A stretch of DNA of 64,000 nt from Candidatus Fermentibacterota bacterium (GTDB lineage Bacteria; Fermentibacterota; Fermentibacteria; Fermentibacterales; JCC-6): positions 186,001-250,000 of the forward strand of contig WJMA01000017.1 in the NCBI GenBank assembly GCA_014728175.1. Reading direction: 5' to 3'. Under the pieces are notes generated by a model. It was not told the DNA's origin and searched no databases. It worked only from the letters and a program-made list of their open reading frames with translations. A program made the translations under genes and the position numbers. Shown here in pieces: positions 28,082 through 38,571 of the stretch. Every line of letters starts with the position of its first letter. Position 1 is the stretch's first letter.

Positions 28082-31000
28082 GGAATCTGGTCCCCAGACA
28101 TCTGTGCAGCCTTCCCCTGGACGGGAACTGCTCGGACAGTATGGACTGCAGTTGTCTTCTGCTGGACGTGGCGGGTTTCACTGCGGTAACCGAGCAGCTG
28201 CTCAAGAAGGGCCAGAGCGGGGCCGAGGAGCTGTCGCACCACCTCAACGGCGTTTTCGGACCCATGGTCGATTCCGTCCTGGACAGGGGCGGCTTCGTGG
28301 CCGGCTACGCCGGAGACGCCCTGACGGCGGTATTTCCCCCGGACGCTTTCGACAAGGCCGAGGACTCCGCCAGATGCGTCATCGAGAATCTTCGCAGCCG
28401 GGAAGGGGTGCGAACCAGCACCGGAACGTTCTCCCTGACGGCGAGCGCCGCTCTGGACAGAGGCAGGCTGTCCTGGTCCTTCGTCCAGTACGAAGGGGGG
28501 TATGCCTGGTTCTACCTGGGAGACATCGTCAGGTCCTGCGCCGACCTCCTTGATCGCGGCGAGCGGGGTAAACTCACCATATCCCGAAGCCCCGAGGCCT
28601 CCTGGACCCGGCCGTCCTGTTTCCAAGAGCTGCCATCGGTGGTACCGGAGAGCACGGACCGAATGCTGAGATCGGACCACCTGGTCAACCTGCCCATGCC
28701 GGGGGAGTTCAGACCGGTGGCATCGGTGTTCGCCAGGGCCGAGATACCCGACGGGGAGATGCCCCGGATCCTGGGGGAGATAATGGAGCGGTGCGCGGCC
28801 TACGGCGGGTACTTCAACGTGGTGGAGGGAAAATCCGAATGGCCTCTGGTCTCCGTTCTGTTCGGAGCCCCCAGGTCCTGGGAGGACGATTTGACCAGGG
28901 CCGTCGAGTTCGCCCTGGAGGTTCGGGGCCGTTTCGAGACCCGGTTGGCGATGGGCGTTACCTACGGCTCGGTATACGCCGGTGCGATAGGAAGCGAGAG
29001 GCGATGCACGTACAGCGTGCTGGGTCACCAGGTCAACATGGCGGCTCGACTGGCTTCCATGGCCCCCGGAGGTACGATTCTGCTGCCGGAGTACCTGGCC
29101 GACGAGCTGGAACCGGATTACGTCTCGTCTCCTCTGGGTAGCCACGCGTTGAAGGGGGTGTCCGGGTCGATCCGGGTGTTCGCCCTGGAAGGGAGACCCG
29201 GCAGGACGCTGCTATCCGGTGAGGAGATACCCCTCATAGGAAGGAACAGGGAAAGAAAGGTCCTGGTCGATCACTGCCGAAGAGCGGCCGGAGGTAGCTC
29301 TCCGGGTGTGCTTTACGTTTACGGCGAAGCGGGAACCAGCAAGTCCAGGCTGGTATCGGAGCTGGATAGCTTTCTGGGAAGCGATTTCAGGGTGGTCTCT
29401 CTGCGGAGCGAGAGGGCCGGGGGAGGGCGGTCGGGCACAGAAGATTGGATGACCGGCTTCTTCCCCCGACCGATGGGGCGCCAAGGGCCAGACGAATCGG
29501 CGGATCTGGCCGATTGGCTGGAGGAAACCCTCTTCGACGCCGGGCTGGACGCCAGGTCTACCGCGGCGGCTATCGACCGCCTGGCTCCCATGGAGGGGGA
29601 GCTTAAGGCGCTGCTCGGCACCACACCGATGACGGAGTATCTCTCGAAGGCGGCGGACACGGACGTTCTGAACAGGTTGGCAACAGCGACCGCCACTTAC
29701 CTCCAGTTGTTCAGCAGCGGTACCCCGATCGTTTTGGTGCTGGAGAACCTGGATTCGGTGGAGGCGGACAAGAAAAGGCTCTTCGAGCTGGTGGCAGGCA
29801 GGCTGAGAGAGTCGCCGGTGGCAGTGGTGGTGACCTCACGACCCCTGGACGATGGTACGATGCCGGTACTTGAATTGGAAGCCCAAATACCCATGGGAAG
29901 GCTTGTTCTGGGAAATCTTAGCCCGGAGGAGACAGCGGTGCTCCTGGAGGAGCTTTTAGGGCTCCGGCCCGGAAAGGATTTGGTCTCCCTGGTCTACGAC
30001 AGGGCGGGAGGAAATCCCTTGTTCACAGAGCAGCTCTGCGCATACCTCTCCGAGAGCGAGCTGTTGCTCTCCCTCGACGAGGAGGGGGCGGTGGAGATTA
30101 CCGAAACCGAGGGAAACGATCCGGGAAGCGTTTCCGGAGTGATGGTGGCCCGGTTGGACCGGTTGCCCACCAGGATAAAGCTGCTGGCGGGAATGGCGAG
30201 CGTACTGGCTCAGCCGTTCGACGCCCGGGTCCTCTCCGGCATGTGGAACGCAGACGACTTCCACGCTCTTTTGAGCGAGGGCAGCCGGTTGCTTCTCTGG
30301 AGAAACATGGGTGAGCAGCGGTACGAGTTCGTTCATCCCATGCTTCGGGATACGGCCTATGGCATGCAGTTACCCGGAAGCCGCCGCCGGCTTCACAGGT
30401 TGGCGGCTCGGGCCATGCTGGACGCTCTGGGAGAGGAAGGGCCGCACCTCCCCGAGTTGGCCGGGCACCTGGAACAGGCCGGAGACCCGTGGGCCTCGCG
30501 CCAGTACCTGAAGAAGGCGGCGCAGGCCGCTCTTTCCCAGTGGAGAAACCACGAGGCCGCGGAGCTTTTCGAAAGGCTGATGCGAACCGTTCCCAGGGTA
30601 TCGGAAGATTGGCTGGCCTTCGCCTTCGAAAGGATCGGAGCACTGCACAAGGCCGGGCAGTGGGATCGCATGGCCGGGCTGGCCGAAGAGGTCCGGGAGC
30701 TGTCCGAGAAGCGATCGAGCAGGGCCGGAGGATGTTTGTGGCTGGGAAGGGCGCTTAAGGCGAGAGGAGATTCGGCCGGTGCGGTAGAGGTGCTGAAGGA
30801 GGGAATCGAGCTGGCCCAAAAGGCCGGCCGGAGAAGCCTGGAGATAATGCTTCTTTCGGAGTACGGAGACTGCCTGTCGTACCTGGGAGAGAGCGATCGG
30901 GAAAGGGAGGTCAGGAAGAGGCAGCTGCAGCTGGCACGTGAGCTGGCCGACCCGAAGTTGCTTCTGGATACCGAGGTGTCCAGGGGATACCTATTCCTGG

Positions 31001-32187
31001 GAACGGGGGAGTACGAACGGGCGTTAGAGAGCTTCGAGAGCGCGCTGGGCGGAGCGAAGACTCTGGATGCCCCCGCCTTGCTCCAGAGGATCTTCTCCGG
31101 TTTGGGCAACACCTACTGGTTCAAAGGTGACCTCGACGGTGCAGAGTCGTACTACTGCAAAGCGATAGAGCTGGCGGAGAGGATAGGGGACAGAAGAGGG
31201 ATCGGGGCGGCGGCCACCAATTTGGGTAACATCCGACTGTCCCGCGGTCGTTACGCCGAGGCCCTGGAATGCTATCGAAAAAGGTTGAGGCTGGCCACCG
31301 AGCTGGGAGACCGCAGGGGCATAGCAAATGCGCTGGGCAACGAGGGATCGGTTCTTTACAAGATGTCCAGGCCGTCTGACGCCGGGGATTGCTTCGAGCG
31401 TATGCTGGGAATATCCGAAGAGCTGAGCTACACCAAGGGCGAGTCCATAGCCCTGGGAAACCTGGCCACGTTGGCCCTGGACGACGGCGATTGCAGGACC
31501 GCCATGCAACTGGCCCGGCGGAAACTTTCCATATGCGAAAGTACGGGCGATCGGGCCGGCAAGGCTTTCGCCCTGGGTCGGCTGGCATCGGTAAGCAGGT
31601 TCATGGGAAGGTTCGAGCAGGCCGAGGAGTACGACTCCGAAAGGTTGAAGATACTGCGAAGGCTGGGAAACGAGCGGAAGCAGGCAAGCTGTCTGTTCGA
31701 TTACTCGGTGACTCTGCAGATGCAGCGAAGAGGGGAAGAGGCGCTGAACAAATGCGAACGGGGGCTGGACCTGATGGCCGACATGGAGAGGGGCGAGCTT
31801 TACTGTATGCTTCAGAACCAGGCGGCCAGGCTGCTTCTGGATATGGGCAGGATGGAAGAGGCCCGGGCCCGCAGCGACCGGGCCGTGAGATTGGCCGAAG
31901 ACCTCCGGATGGACAAGCTGCTTCGAGACGCTCTGGAGACAAGGGCCCGGCTGGTATCCAGGACGAGCTCCTCGGAGGCGCTGGGTATTCTGCAGGGCCT
32001 TATGGAGAGCAGTGAGGATACCGCCGACAGGGCCAACTGCCTGTACTGGATGGTCAAAATCCAGCCGGATCCCGACCGGGCCGGGGAGGCGCTGGATCTC
32101 TACAGACGGCTGGTCAACGATGCCGGATGGCGTTTCTTCGAGGAAAGGATCACCGAGCTGGAGGGCATGCTGCAGCGCTGCCTATAG
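28078..32187 (+). CDS. Large soluble-adenylyl-cyclase-like protein: two class III cyclase domains + ATPase + TPR array
   Basis: Domain 1 CLLLDVAGFTAVTEQL..GYAGDALTAVF; domain 2 AMGVTYGSVYAGAIGSERRCTYSVLGHQVNMAARLASMA; GRNRERKVLVDHCRR..VYGEAGTSKSRLV; long C-terminal TPRs. TTG 28078 or ATG 28141 start. Confidence 0.87.
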   Translation: MRNLVPRHLCSLPLDGNCSDSMDCSCLLLDVAGFTAVTEQLLKKGQSGAEELSHHLNGVFGPMVDSVLDRGGFVAGYAGDALTAVFPPDAFDKAEDSARCVIENLRSREGVRTSTGTFSLTASAALDRGRLSWSFVQYEGGYAWFYLGDIVRSCADLLDRGERGKLTISRSPEASWTRPSCFQELPSVVPESTDRMLRSDHLVNLPMPGEFRPVASVFARAEIPDGEMPRILGEIMERCAAYGGYFNVVEGKSEWPLVSVLFGAPRSWEDDLTRAVEFALEVRGRFETRLAMGVTYGSVYAGAIGSERRCTYSVLGHQVNMAARLASMAPGGTILLPEYLADELEPDYVSSPLGSHALKGVSGSIRVFALEGRPGRTLLSGEEIPLIGRNRERKVLVDHCRRAAGGSSPGVLYVYGEAGTSKSRLVSELDSFLGSDFRVVSLRSERAGGGRSGTEDWMTGFFPRPMGRQGPDESADLADWLEETLFDAGLDARSTAAAIDRLAPMEGELKALLGTTPMTEYLSKAADTDVLNRLATATATYLQLFSSGTPIVLVLENLDSVEADKKRLFELVAGRLRESPVAVVVTSRPLDDGTMPVLELEAQIPMGRLVLGNLSPEETAVLLEELLGLRPGKDLVSLVYDRAGGNPLFTEQLCAYLSESELLLSLDEEGAVEITETEGNDPGSVSGVMVARLDRLPTRIKLLAGMASVLAQPFDARVLSGMWNADDFHALLSEGSRLLLWRNMGEQRYEFVHPMLRDTAYGMQLPGSRRRLHRLAARAMLDALGEEGPHLPELAGHLEQAGDPWASRQYLKKAAQAALSQWRNHEAAELFERLMRTVPRVSEDWLAFAFERIGALHKAGQWDRMAGLAEEVRELSEKRSSRAGGCLWLGRALKARGDSAGAVEVLKEGIELAQKAGRRSLEIMLLSEYGDCLSYLGESDREREVRKRQLQLARELADPKLLLDTEVSRGYLFLGTGEYERALESFESALGGAKTLDAPALLQRIFSGLGNTYWFKGDLDGAESYYCKAIELAERIGDRRGIGAAATNLGNIRLSRGRYAEALECYRKRLRLATELGDRRGIANALGNEGSVLYKMSRPSDAGDCFERMLGISEELSYTKGESIALGNLATLALDDGDCRTAMQLARRKLSICESTGDRAGKAFALGRLASVSRFMGRFEQAEEYDSERLKILRRLGNERKQASCLFDYSVTLQMQRRGEEALNKCERGLDLMADMERGELYCMLQNQAARLLLDMGRMEEARARSDRAVRLAEDLRMDKLLRDALETRARLVSRTSSSEALGILQGLMESSEDTADRANCLYWMVKIQPDPDRAGEALDLYRRLVNDAGWRFFEERITELEGMLQRCL

Positions 32188-34872
32188 CCGCCGGGCCAGA
32201 ACCACCACCTCGACGGCCTCCCTTACCTCACCGTCGTCTCTCTCGGACAGAACGTAGACCACGTACCTTCCGACGCTCTGCCCCGAACCTCTGTCGCTTC
32301 GCCCGTCCCATTCGTAGATGATGGTCCCGCTCACGCTTTCGCCGTCGGAGAGCCTTCTAACCAGTCTGCCCTGAACGTTGTAGACCTCCAGGGTCAAGCG
32401 GGAAGGTCCCCTCGGGCTCACGGTTACGGTAAGGCGGTCATCCCTGCCGTCGCCGTCGGGTGAGAAAGGATTGGGGCTAAGCACCAGAAGCTCTCCATCG
32501 GCCGTTTGCCCACCCGTGCTGTTTGGGATTCCCGGAGTACCCGTATCACGGCAACCCGCCCAATTGGACGGCAGATACCCCCGGTCCATGGGATCCACCC
32601 TCTCCAGGCTCACCCCTTCGGCGCCCCCCCAGGAGTCGCTGTAGGGGACCCAGTCCTCCGTCCTCCCGGTGGAAGTGTAAAGCCTTACGTTGTCGGCCCA
32701 CTCGGCACCCTGGGAGGGGGAGTTGTTCAGAACGGGCCATCCATCGGGAACCAGGATCTCACAGGCAGCGTCGGGCCATGCGGCCCGGAACGCCTCCCGG
32801 TCTGGAGCCAGGACGGCGAACGAATGGGGCCGAATGACGTAACAGCTTTCGGCCATCGAGTGCCCGGATAAGGCGTCGGCCACCATCCATCCGGTCAGCT
32901 CCACGGGACCGGCCGAGGGATTGTACAGCTCGATCCACTCCGGGTCGCCGGGTAGTGGATGGTACATCAGCTCGTTTATTATCACCCGACTGGCGGGGTT
33001 GAAACAGGTCCGCAGGGTGTCGTTGCCGGGGAAGGAGTCGATGTCGCATTCGGCCAGGGATATCAGGCCCGTGCAGCCCGGTGTCGAGAGCCACTCCAGG
33101 GTCACCGTGGAAGTGTCCGACGGTTCCATCCCCGGTGGGGAGACCTTGCCCAGGAGTTCGTTTTGGCCCGGCAGGGAGTCGCCGTCCAGATCCTGGAAGA
33201 AGCAGATGCGAAGGTCTGGGGAGGAGATTTCGGCGTTACCCCGGTTGGCGACCCTGACGGACAAAGACACCGGCTCGGCCGTGGGGGACATCGGAGGATC
33301 GACCTCGAACCACTCCAGGGAAGCGTCGGGGCCCGAGTGGATCTCGGGGGGTGGAGCTCCCGGGGTCGGGCCCGAGGAAGCAGATCCCCAGTTGGACTGC
33401 CGGTCCGGCCCATCCAGCCTCAGCCGATGTACGCTGTTGTTCTGCCCCGGATCGTAGGGGATTCCGTCCAGCCCGTCGTCGTCCCGCAGCAGGGGATCGT
33501 CTGAATCCAACGGGGTTCCGTAGGTGGACACCACGTGTTCTGACGTGGTGCCCCCGGGGCGATAAAGGGTAATCGGGTCGTTGCCGGCAAGGCCGTCCCC
33601 CAGGGTGGTGTTGGACGTGGTCAGGACCACGGTGCTCTCCGGGAGGTCGTAGGGTTGCATGCCGGAGGCGTACTCGCTGTCCAGAATCAGGGCGTAGTGG
33701 CCTGCGGGGACGTAGGGACGGGCCAGAGCGTTGGGGTCGGTTATCTCCCCGCTGGAAGGGTTCCAGCGGATAATCGAATCCAGCGCGTCTCCGTCGGTGA
33801 ATCTGTATCCGGTTACGTCCAGGATCCCCGGTCCGGGATAGTGGATCTCGATCATCTCATCGCGATCCTCGTCCGAAGGGTTGCACAGTACCTCGGTGAT
33901 GATCGGACGGACGCCGTTGCCGGTTCGGAAACTCTTGGCGGCGTGGTCGTTGGTCGTATCCCGGTCGGAGGGATGCCCGCAGGAAGCCGCGGCCAGGTAG
34001 CACCCCAGAGCGAGGACGGTATCGGCCGAAAGGGTATCGGACTCCCCGGGGGCCAGGTCTATGCTGGAGGAGAGCAGAACCTCGGCCGGAGAGGCGGAGG
34101 AGTCGGCGTTGCCGTCCAGGAACAGGGTCGCGTCGATGCCCTGCATCAAGGTCAGACCGCAGTTCAAAAAGACGGCGCGGAGAGAGAAGCTCAGGCCGGG
34201 ATCCGGAGGGTCGGGGATGACCACGACGGAGACGACCGCCGCGTCGGTGGAGTCCACCAGGTGGGAGAAGGCGCCCGGGGAGCCTCCGGGCGCGGACGTC
34301 CCCCAGCTTTCCTCGGCGTCCGAAAGGTGGGGAGAGAGGCGCTCCACGCTCAGCCCGTCTCCCGGATCGTAGGGGATTCCATCCAGGCCGTCGTCGTCCC
34401 TGTCCTCCCATACGTCCGAGGGATGAGGGGTACCGTAGGTGCTTACGGCGTTGCTGTCCGCCGTTCCCTCCGCGCAGAACAGGGTCAGCGGATCGGAGAG
34501 AGCGGAGAGACCGTTGCAGATGGCGTGGTCTGCGGTAGTCAGCACCACCGTACCGGCGGGCAGATCGTAGCTGGGGTGAGCAGGGTAATCAAGCTCGAAG
34601 AGAACGGCGAAACCTCCGGAGGGGATAGTATCGGTACCGGTCACTCCGTCCGGATCGGGAAAGGCTCCGTGGGCGGACTCTTCCCAGGCCAGGACCGGAT
34701 CCAGGGCGTCGCCGTCGCAGACATGGAACCCGGCCACCGTGATTGCCGAATCGCCCGGATTGTAAAGCTCGACGTATTCAGCGGCGGTCTCCACCTCCGG
34801 ATTGGCCATGACCTCGGTGATGACCGGCCGGCCGTTGCAGCATAGGGCGAGAAGGACGTACAGGGACAGCAT
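32182..34872 (-). CDS. Secreted multi-lamin-tail-domain protein with C-terminal FlgD/Ig-like module
   Basis: Three LTD motifs (VITEVMANP..EYVELYNPGDSAI; IITEVLCNPSDEDRDEMIEIHYPG; VIINELMYHPLPGDPEWIELYNPS); C-term SPNPFSPDGDGRDDRLTVTV..LEVYNVQGRLVRRL. Confidence 0.9.
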   Translation of the reverse strand: MLSLYVLLALCCNGRPVITEVMANPEVETAAEYVELYNPGDSAITVAGFHVCDGDALDPVLAWEESAHGAFPDPDGVTGTDTIPSGGFAVLFELDYPAHPSYDLPAGTVVLTTADHAICNGLSALSDPLTLFCAEGTADSNAVSTYGTPHPSDVWEDRDDDGLDGIPYDPGDGLSVERLSPHLSDAEESWGTSAPGGSPGAFSHLVDSTDAAVVSVVVIPDPPDPGLSFSLRAVFLNCGLTLMQGIDATLFLDGNADSSASPAEVLLSSSIDLAPGESDTLSADTVLALGCYLAAASCGHPSDRDTTNDHAAKSFRTGNGVRPIITEVLCNPSDEDRDEMIEIHYPGPGILDVTGYRFTDGDALDSIIRWNPSSGEITDPNALARPYVPAGHYALILDSEYASGMQPYDLPESTVVLTTSNTTLGDGLAGNDPITLYRPGGTTSEHVVSTYGTPLDSDDPLLRDDDGLDGIPYDPGQNNSVHRLRLDGPDRQSNWGSASSGPTPGAPPPEIHSGPDASLEWFEVDPPMSPTAEPVSLSVRVANRGNAEISSPDLRICFFQDLDGDSLPGQNELLGKVSPPGMEPSDTSTVTLEWLSTPGCTGLISLAECDIDSFPGNDTLRTCFNPASRVIINELMYHPLPGDPEWIELYNPSAGPVELTGWMVADALSGHSMAESCYVIRPHSFAVLAPDREAFRAAWPDAACEILVPDGWPVLNNSPSQGAEWADNVRLYTSTGRTEDWVPYSDSWGGAEGVSLERVDPMDRGYLPSNWAGCRDTGTPGIPNSTGGQTADGELLVLSPNPFSPDGDGRDDRLTVTVSPRGPSRLTLEVYNVQGRLVRRLSDGESVSGTIIYEWDGRSDRGSGQSVGRYVVYVLSERDDGEVREAVEVVVLARRL
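33446..33485 (-). repeat. Internal coding repeat, copy 1 (RDDDGLDGIPYDPG)
   Basis: 40-bp segment matching 34361..34400 at 38/40 positions by eye. Confidence 0.85.
34361..34400 (-). repeat. Internal coding repeat, copy 2 (RDDDGLDGIPYDPG)
   Basis: See copy 1; copies 915 bp apart, marking duplicated LTD units. Confidence 0.85.
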
Positions 34873-34928
34873 CTTCCCTGTTAGGTTACCCTCTCCGGCC
34901 GATCATTTCAAGGTCTTGACATCCAACC

Positions 34929-35471
34929 TCAGGTTCCGCCCATGCGGGGCCAGGGCTCGGGAAGGGCCGCCAGCGCGTCCATCAGTATCTCCGAAGCCCC
35001 GATAACCTTCCAGCATTCGCCGATCCTTACCGCCTTGATCCCGTACTCCAGCGTTCGGCCCGGGGTACGCACGACCGCCTTCAGGCTGGCCGCGCTGTCC
35101 CCCCGACTGGATGGCTCCACGTGCAGCGAGCACGAGGAGAGGTAATCCGCGTGGGCGGGAGAGTACACCAGGAGTTCCAGGCAATCCAGGGGCTCCCAGA
35201 GAGATACCTCCCCCGGAGCCGCCTCCAGCCTTACCGACGCGAACAACCGCCCCAGACTCAGATCGTCCATGGTAGAAAGACTGTCCAGCAACGCCCCGGA
35301 TATTTCCAGAACCGTGGAGCGCTCCAGCGGAGCCAGGGTGTTCAGAAGCTGCCTGGCGTTGCCTTCGGTGACAGCCTCCCAGGTAAACATGACCGCGTCG
35401 GTGGGGGTGGATGGTGGCGGGCCTGGAATCTGAAGCGTGAGGATCGGAACGATCAGGTAGATCATGGACAA
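34929..35471 (-). CDS. Hypothetical protein with signal-like N-terminus
   Basis: Hydrophobic N-terminus MIYLIVPILTLQIPGPPPS; same strand as neighbours. Confidence 0.6.
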   Translation of the reverse strand: MSMIYLIVPILTLQIPGPPPSTPTDAVMFTWEAVTEGNARQLLNTLAPLERSTVLEISGALLDSLSTMDDLSLGRLFASVRLEAAPGEVSLWEPLDCLELLVYSPAHADYLSSCSLHVEPSSRGDSAASLKAVVRTPGRTLEYGIKAVRIGECWKVIGASEILMDALAALPEPWPRMGGT

Positions 35472-35486
35472 GCCTCTACACCTCCT

Positions 35487-36212
35487 TTATTCCTCTATCT
35501 CGAAGGTAACAGTTACGTCTACCCCCACGGAAAAGGCACCCGGAGATACTGCCGGCTCCCCCATGGCGTCGTAGTATCCTCCGTAGCCGTAGTCCGTCGG
35601 GTAGTAGCTGGTGTACTCGCTGACGTTGGTAGCCGGCCCCAGGGTCAGGCCCAACTCCCCGGCAAGCTCCCTGGCCTTGCTTTCGGCGTTGTCCACGGCG
35701 TTTCTGCGGGCCCGGCTGAGGAGCTCGGTACGATCTTCCACGCTGAACGAGACCCCGCTTACCGTATTGGCGCCGGCTTCCACTACCGCGGCGAGGAACT
35801 CTCCCACCCTGTCCATGTCCCGCACCTTGGCCGTGAGCCTGTGCGAAACGTGGTAGGCCAACTCGTCGGTCTCCTCGTAGGTGACGGGGTCGTAGACGGG
35901 CTCGATCCACATGCTGTAGGACGAGGTGTGGATATCGTCTTCGTCTACGTCGATCCCGGATGACGCGGCCAGGGCCGAGTCCACCCTGGCCGCCGCCTCG
36001 GATACCGCCTCCGCAGGGTCCTCGGCGGACAGTTCGACCCCGAAGGTGACGGATGCCAGGTCGGGCTCCGCGCTGGCCTTGCCGTTGCCGGTTACCGTAA
36101 GCTGGTTCCCGTATTGGCCGGATTGGGGATAGCAGTTGATGTTGTTGGTGTCGGAGTCGCATCCAATGGTCAGAACGGTCATGGCGAGCAGCGCAAATAG
36201 GTAGCGCATCAT
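35487..36212 (-). CDS. SIMPL/DUF541-domain (YggE-like) secreted protein
   Basis: LTVTGNGKASAEPDLASVTFGVE..DDIHTSSYSMWIEPVYD..ETDELAYHVSHRLTAKVRDMDRVGEFL..ARRNAVDNAESKARELA. Confidence 0.9.
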   Translation of the reverse strand: MMRYLFALLAMTVLTIGCDSDTNNINCYPQSGQYGNQLTVTGNGKASAEPDLASVTFGVELSAEDPAEAVSEAAARVDSALAASSGIDVDEDDIHTSSYSMWIEPVYDPVTYEETDELAYHVSHRLTAKVRDMDRVGEFLAAVVEAGANTVSGVSFSVEDRTELLSRARRNAVDNAESKARELAGELGLTLGPATNVSEYTSYYPTDYGYGGYYDAMGEPAVSPGAFSVGVDVTVTFEIEE

Positions 36213-36346
36213 GCTCCTTTCGAAAGGTTGGCCCTCGAACCGGTCTTTGGATGTAGAATATACCCTCCCTTTCTTCGGGTAGCACTACGTGACAGAACCC
36301 CGGTTGTTCCTGCATTGTTTGGCCCGGAACCAATGCGGTCAACCGG

Positions 36347-38158
36347 ATGGGAGAGGATATGTTCGACCGATTAGCGAAGCGATGGGACCTGGAGAGCGTC
36401 TACGAGGGCGGAAGCGGCTCCGAGCGGTTGATCAGCGATCTGCAGAGGGCCGTAAAGATGGCCGATGCCTGTATGGACAGGGCCGCCCGACTGGAGGTTC
36501 CCCGGGGGCCGGACGACCTGGAAGATATCCGAAGGACCGTGTTGGAGCTGGGAGATGCCATGATGCTCACCGCCCAGCTGGGATCTTTCGCCGGCTGCCT
36601 CACCGCGCAGGACGATAGTGACGAAAGGGCCAAGGAGCGCTCGGAGCAGGTGTCCTCCGTGTGGGCCAGGCTGGGCAACGCCGTGGAGGCGCTGGGTTCG
36701 ATAATGGCCGAAATGGACCGAAAGACTTGGGCCTCGTTCCTGGAGTCTGCGGACATGGAAGAGATCGCCTTCCGCCTGGACGAGTTTCGCAGGAGGTCCC
36801 GGGACAGGATGGATGTGGAGCTGGAGACGCTGGCCAACGATCTGGCGACCGACGGCTACCACGGCTGGTCCCGGATGTACGACGCCATAGTGGGGAAAAC
36901 ACGGGTGGAGTACGAGGAGGACGGAAGGACCCGCAGCCTGTCCGTCGGCCAGGCGTACAACATGATGAGGCATCCCGACAGGGAGGTTCGAACCGCCGTC
37001 TTCGACGCCTGGGAGAAAGCCTGGGAGGAGAGGAGGGATCTTCACGCCCAGGTGCTCAACCATCTGGCTGGTTTCAGAATAAAACTTTACGAAAGAAGGG
37101 GATGGACCTCGATTCTTCACGAGACGCTCGATGACAACAGGGTCGATGCGGATACCCTGGACGTAATGTGGAGGGTGGTGGAGTCCAACACGGGGCCCCT
37201 GCTGCGCTTCCTGGCCAGAAAGAGCGAGCTTTTGGGTCTGGACGGGTTGTCCTGGCACGATGTCCCCGCCCCGCTTCCGGGGGAGGAGAGAGAGCTGAGC
37301 TTCGAGCAGGCGGCCTCCTTCGTGGTGGAGCATCTGGGACGCTTCGACCCTGTCATGGCCGAATTTGCGGAGAGGGCCTTCCGGAACCGGTGGATCGAGG
37401 CGGAGGACAGGAAGGGGAAGAAGCCCGGCGCGTTCTGCACCTCCCTTCCGGTTCTGGGGGAGTCGCGGGTATTCATGACCTTCGACGGTCGAATGTCGTC
37501 CGTGGCCACCCTGGCCCACGAGTTGGGTCACGCCTACCACGGCTGGGTTCTCTCGGAGAAGCCATACCTGGCCCGCAGGTACAGCATGAGCGTGGCCGAG
37601 ACGGCTTCCACCTTCTCGGAGAACCTGGTGGTCGACGCCGCGCTGTCCCAGGCCGGCCGCAAGGCGGACAGGGTGTCGCTTCTGCAGGACAAGCTCCAGA
37701 GGGCCGCTGCCTTCTTTTTCGACCTGCACTCCAGATTCCTGTTCGAGACCAGGTTCTACGAGACACGCCGCCGCAGGAGCTTCGTTCCCGCCCAGGAGCT
37801 GGGCGAGATGATGAGAGAGGCCCAGAGGGAGGCCTTCGGCGATTCTCTGGAGCGGTACCATCCCACGTTCTGGTGCTCGAAGGGACACTTCTACGCCACC
37901 GGAGCGCCGTTTTACAACTGGCCCTACACCTTCGGATACCTATTCAGCACGGGCATATACGCCAGGGCCAGGAGCCGGGGTTCCGATTTCGCCGACAGCT
38001 ACAGAGCGCTTCTGGCCGACACGGGAAGCGCCACCGCCGAGCAGCTGGCGGAAAGGCACCTCGGGACCGACCTCACCGAGACGGCTTTCTGGCAGGAGGC
38101 CTGCGATGAGGTGGGGAGACAGGTGGAAGACTTCTTGCGAGAGAGCGCCGAGTCTTAG
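36347..38158 (+). CDS. M3 family oligoendopeptidase (PepF-like)
   Basis: Zinc motif [30 protein letters not shown] 36359 with GGGAGAGGA upstream is an alternative start. Confidence 0.93.
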   Translation: MGEDMFDRLAKRWDLESVYEGGSGSERLISDLQRAVKMADACMDRAARLEVPRGPDDLEDIRRTVLELGDAMMLTAQLGSFAGCLTAQDDSDERAKERSEQVSSVWARLGNAVEALGSIMAEMDRKTWASFLESADMEEIAFRLDEFRRRSRDRMDVELETLANDLATDGYHGWSRMYDAIVGKTRVEYEEDGRTRSLSVGQAYNMMRHPDREVRTAVFDAWEKAWEERRDLHAQVLNHLAGFRIKLYERRGWTSILHETLDDNRVDADTLDVMWRVVESNTGPLLRFLARKSELLGLDGLSWHDVPAPLPGEERELSFEQAASFVVEHLGRFDPVMAEFAERAFRNRWIEAEDRKGKKPGAFCTSLPVLGESRVFMTFDGRMSSVATLAHELGHAYHGWVLSEKPYLARRYSMSVAETASTFSENLVVDAALSQAGRKADRVSLLQDKLQRAAAFFFDLHSRFLFETRFYETRRRRSFVPAQELGEMMREAQREAFGDSLERYHPTFWCSKGHFYATGAPFYNWPYTFGYLFSTGIYARARSRGSDFADSYRALLADTGSATAEQLAERHLGTDLTETAFWQEACDEVGRQVEDFLRESAES

Positions 38159-38571
38159 TCACCTATTATCTTGACCATCACCCTCTTGCGCCTGCGGCCA
38201 TCGAACTCTCCGTAAAATATCTGCTCCCAAGGGCCTAGATCCAGGCGGCCCTCGGTAACGGCCACCACGACCTCCCGGCCCATGACCTGCCTTTTGAGAT
38301 GGGCGTCGGCGTTGTCCTCGCCGTTGTTGTGGCGGTACTGGTCGACCGGTTCGTGCGGCGCCAGCCTTTCCAGCCAGTCATCGTAGTCACGCAAAAGACC
38401 CTGCTCGTCGTCGTTGATGTACACACTCGCGGTTATGTGCATGGCGTTTACCAGAACCAGGCCTTCCCTGATTCCGCTCTTCTCCAGGTGTTCCTCCACC
38501 CGGGGGGTTATGTTTGTGTAGTCGCGCCTGTGCGGGGTGTCGAACCAGAGGTACTCCCTGTAACTTCTCAT
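38155..38571 (-). CDS. YjbQ/UPF0047 family protein
   Basis: [96 protein letters not shown]. Confidence 0.95.
   Translation of the reverse strand: MRSYREYLWFDTPHRRDYTNITPRVEEHLEKSGIREGLVLVNAMHITASVYINDDEQGLLRDYDDWLERLAPHEPVDQYRHNNGEDNADAHLKRQVMGREVVVAVTEGRLDLGPWEQIFYGEFDGRRRKRVMVKIIGD

Noticed and set aside
33655-34845. 396-aa plus-strand ORF
   Set aside because: Antisense to the LTD protein; G/V/R-rich shadow frame
36371-37888. 505-aa minus-strand ORF
   Set aside because: Antisense to pepF; composition typical of a GC-rich mirror frame; no recognisable motif
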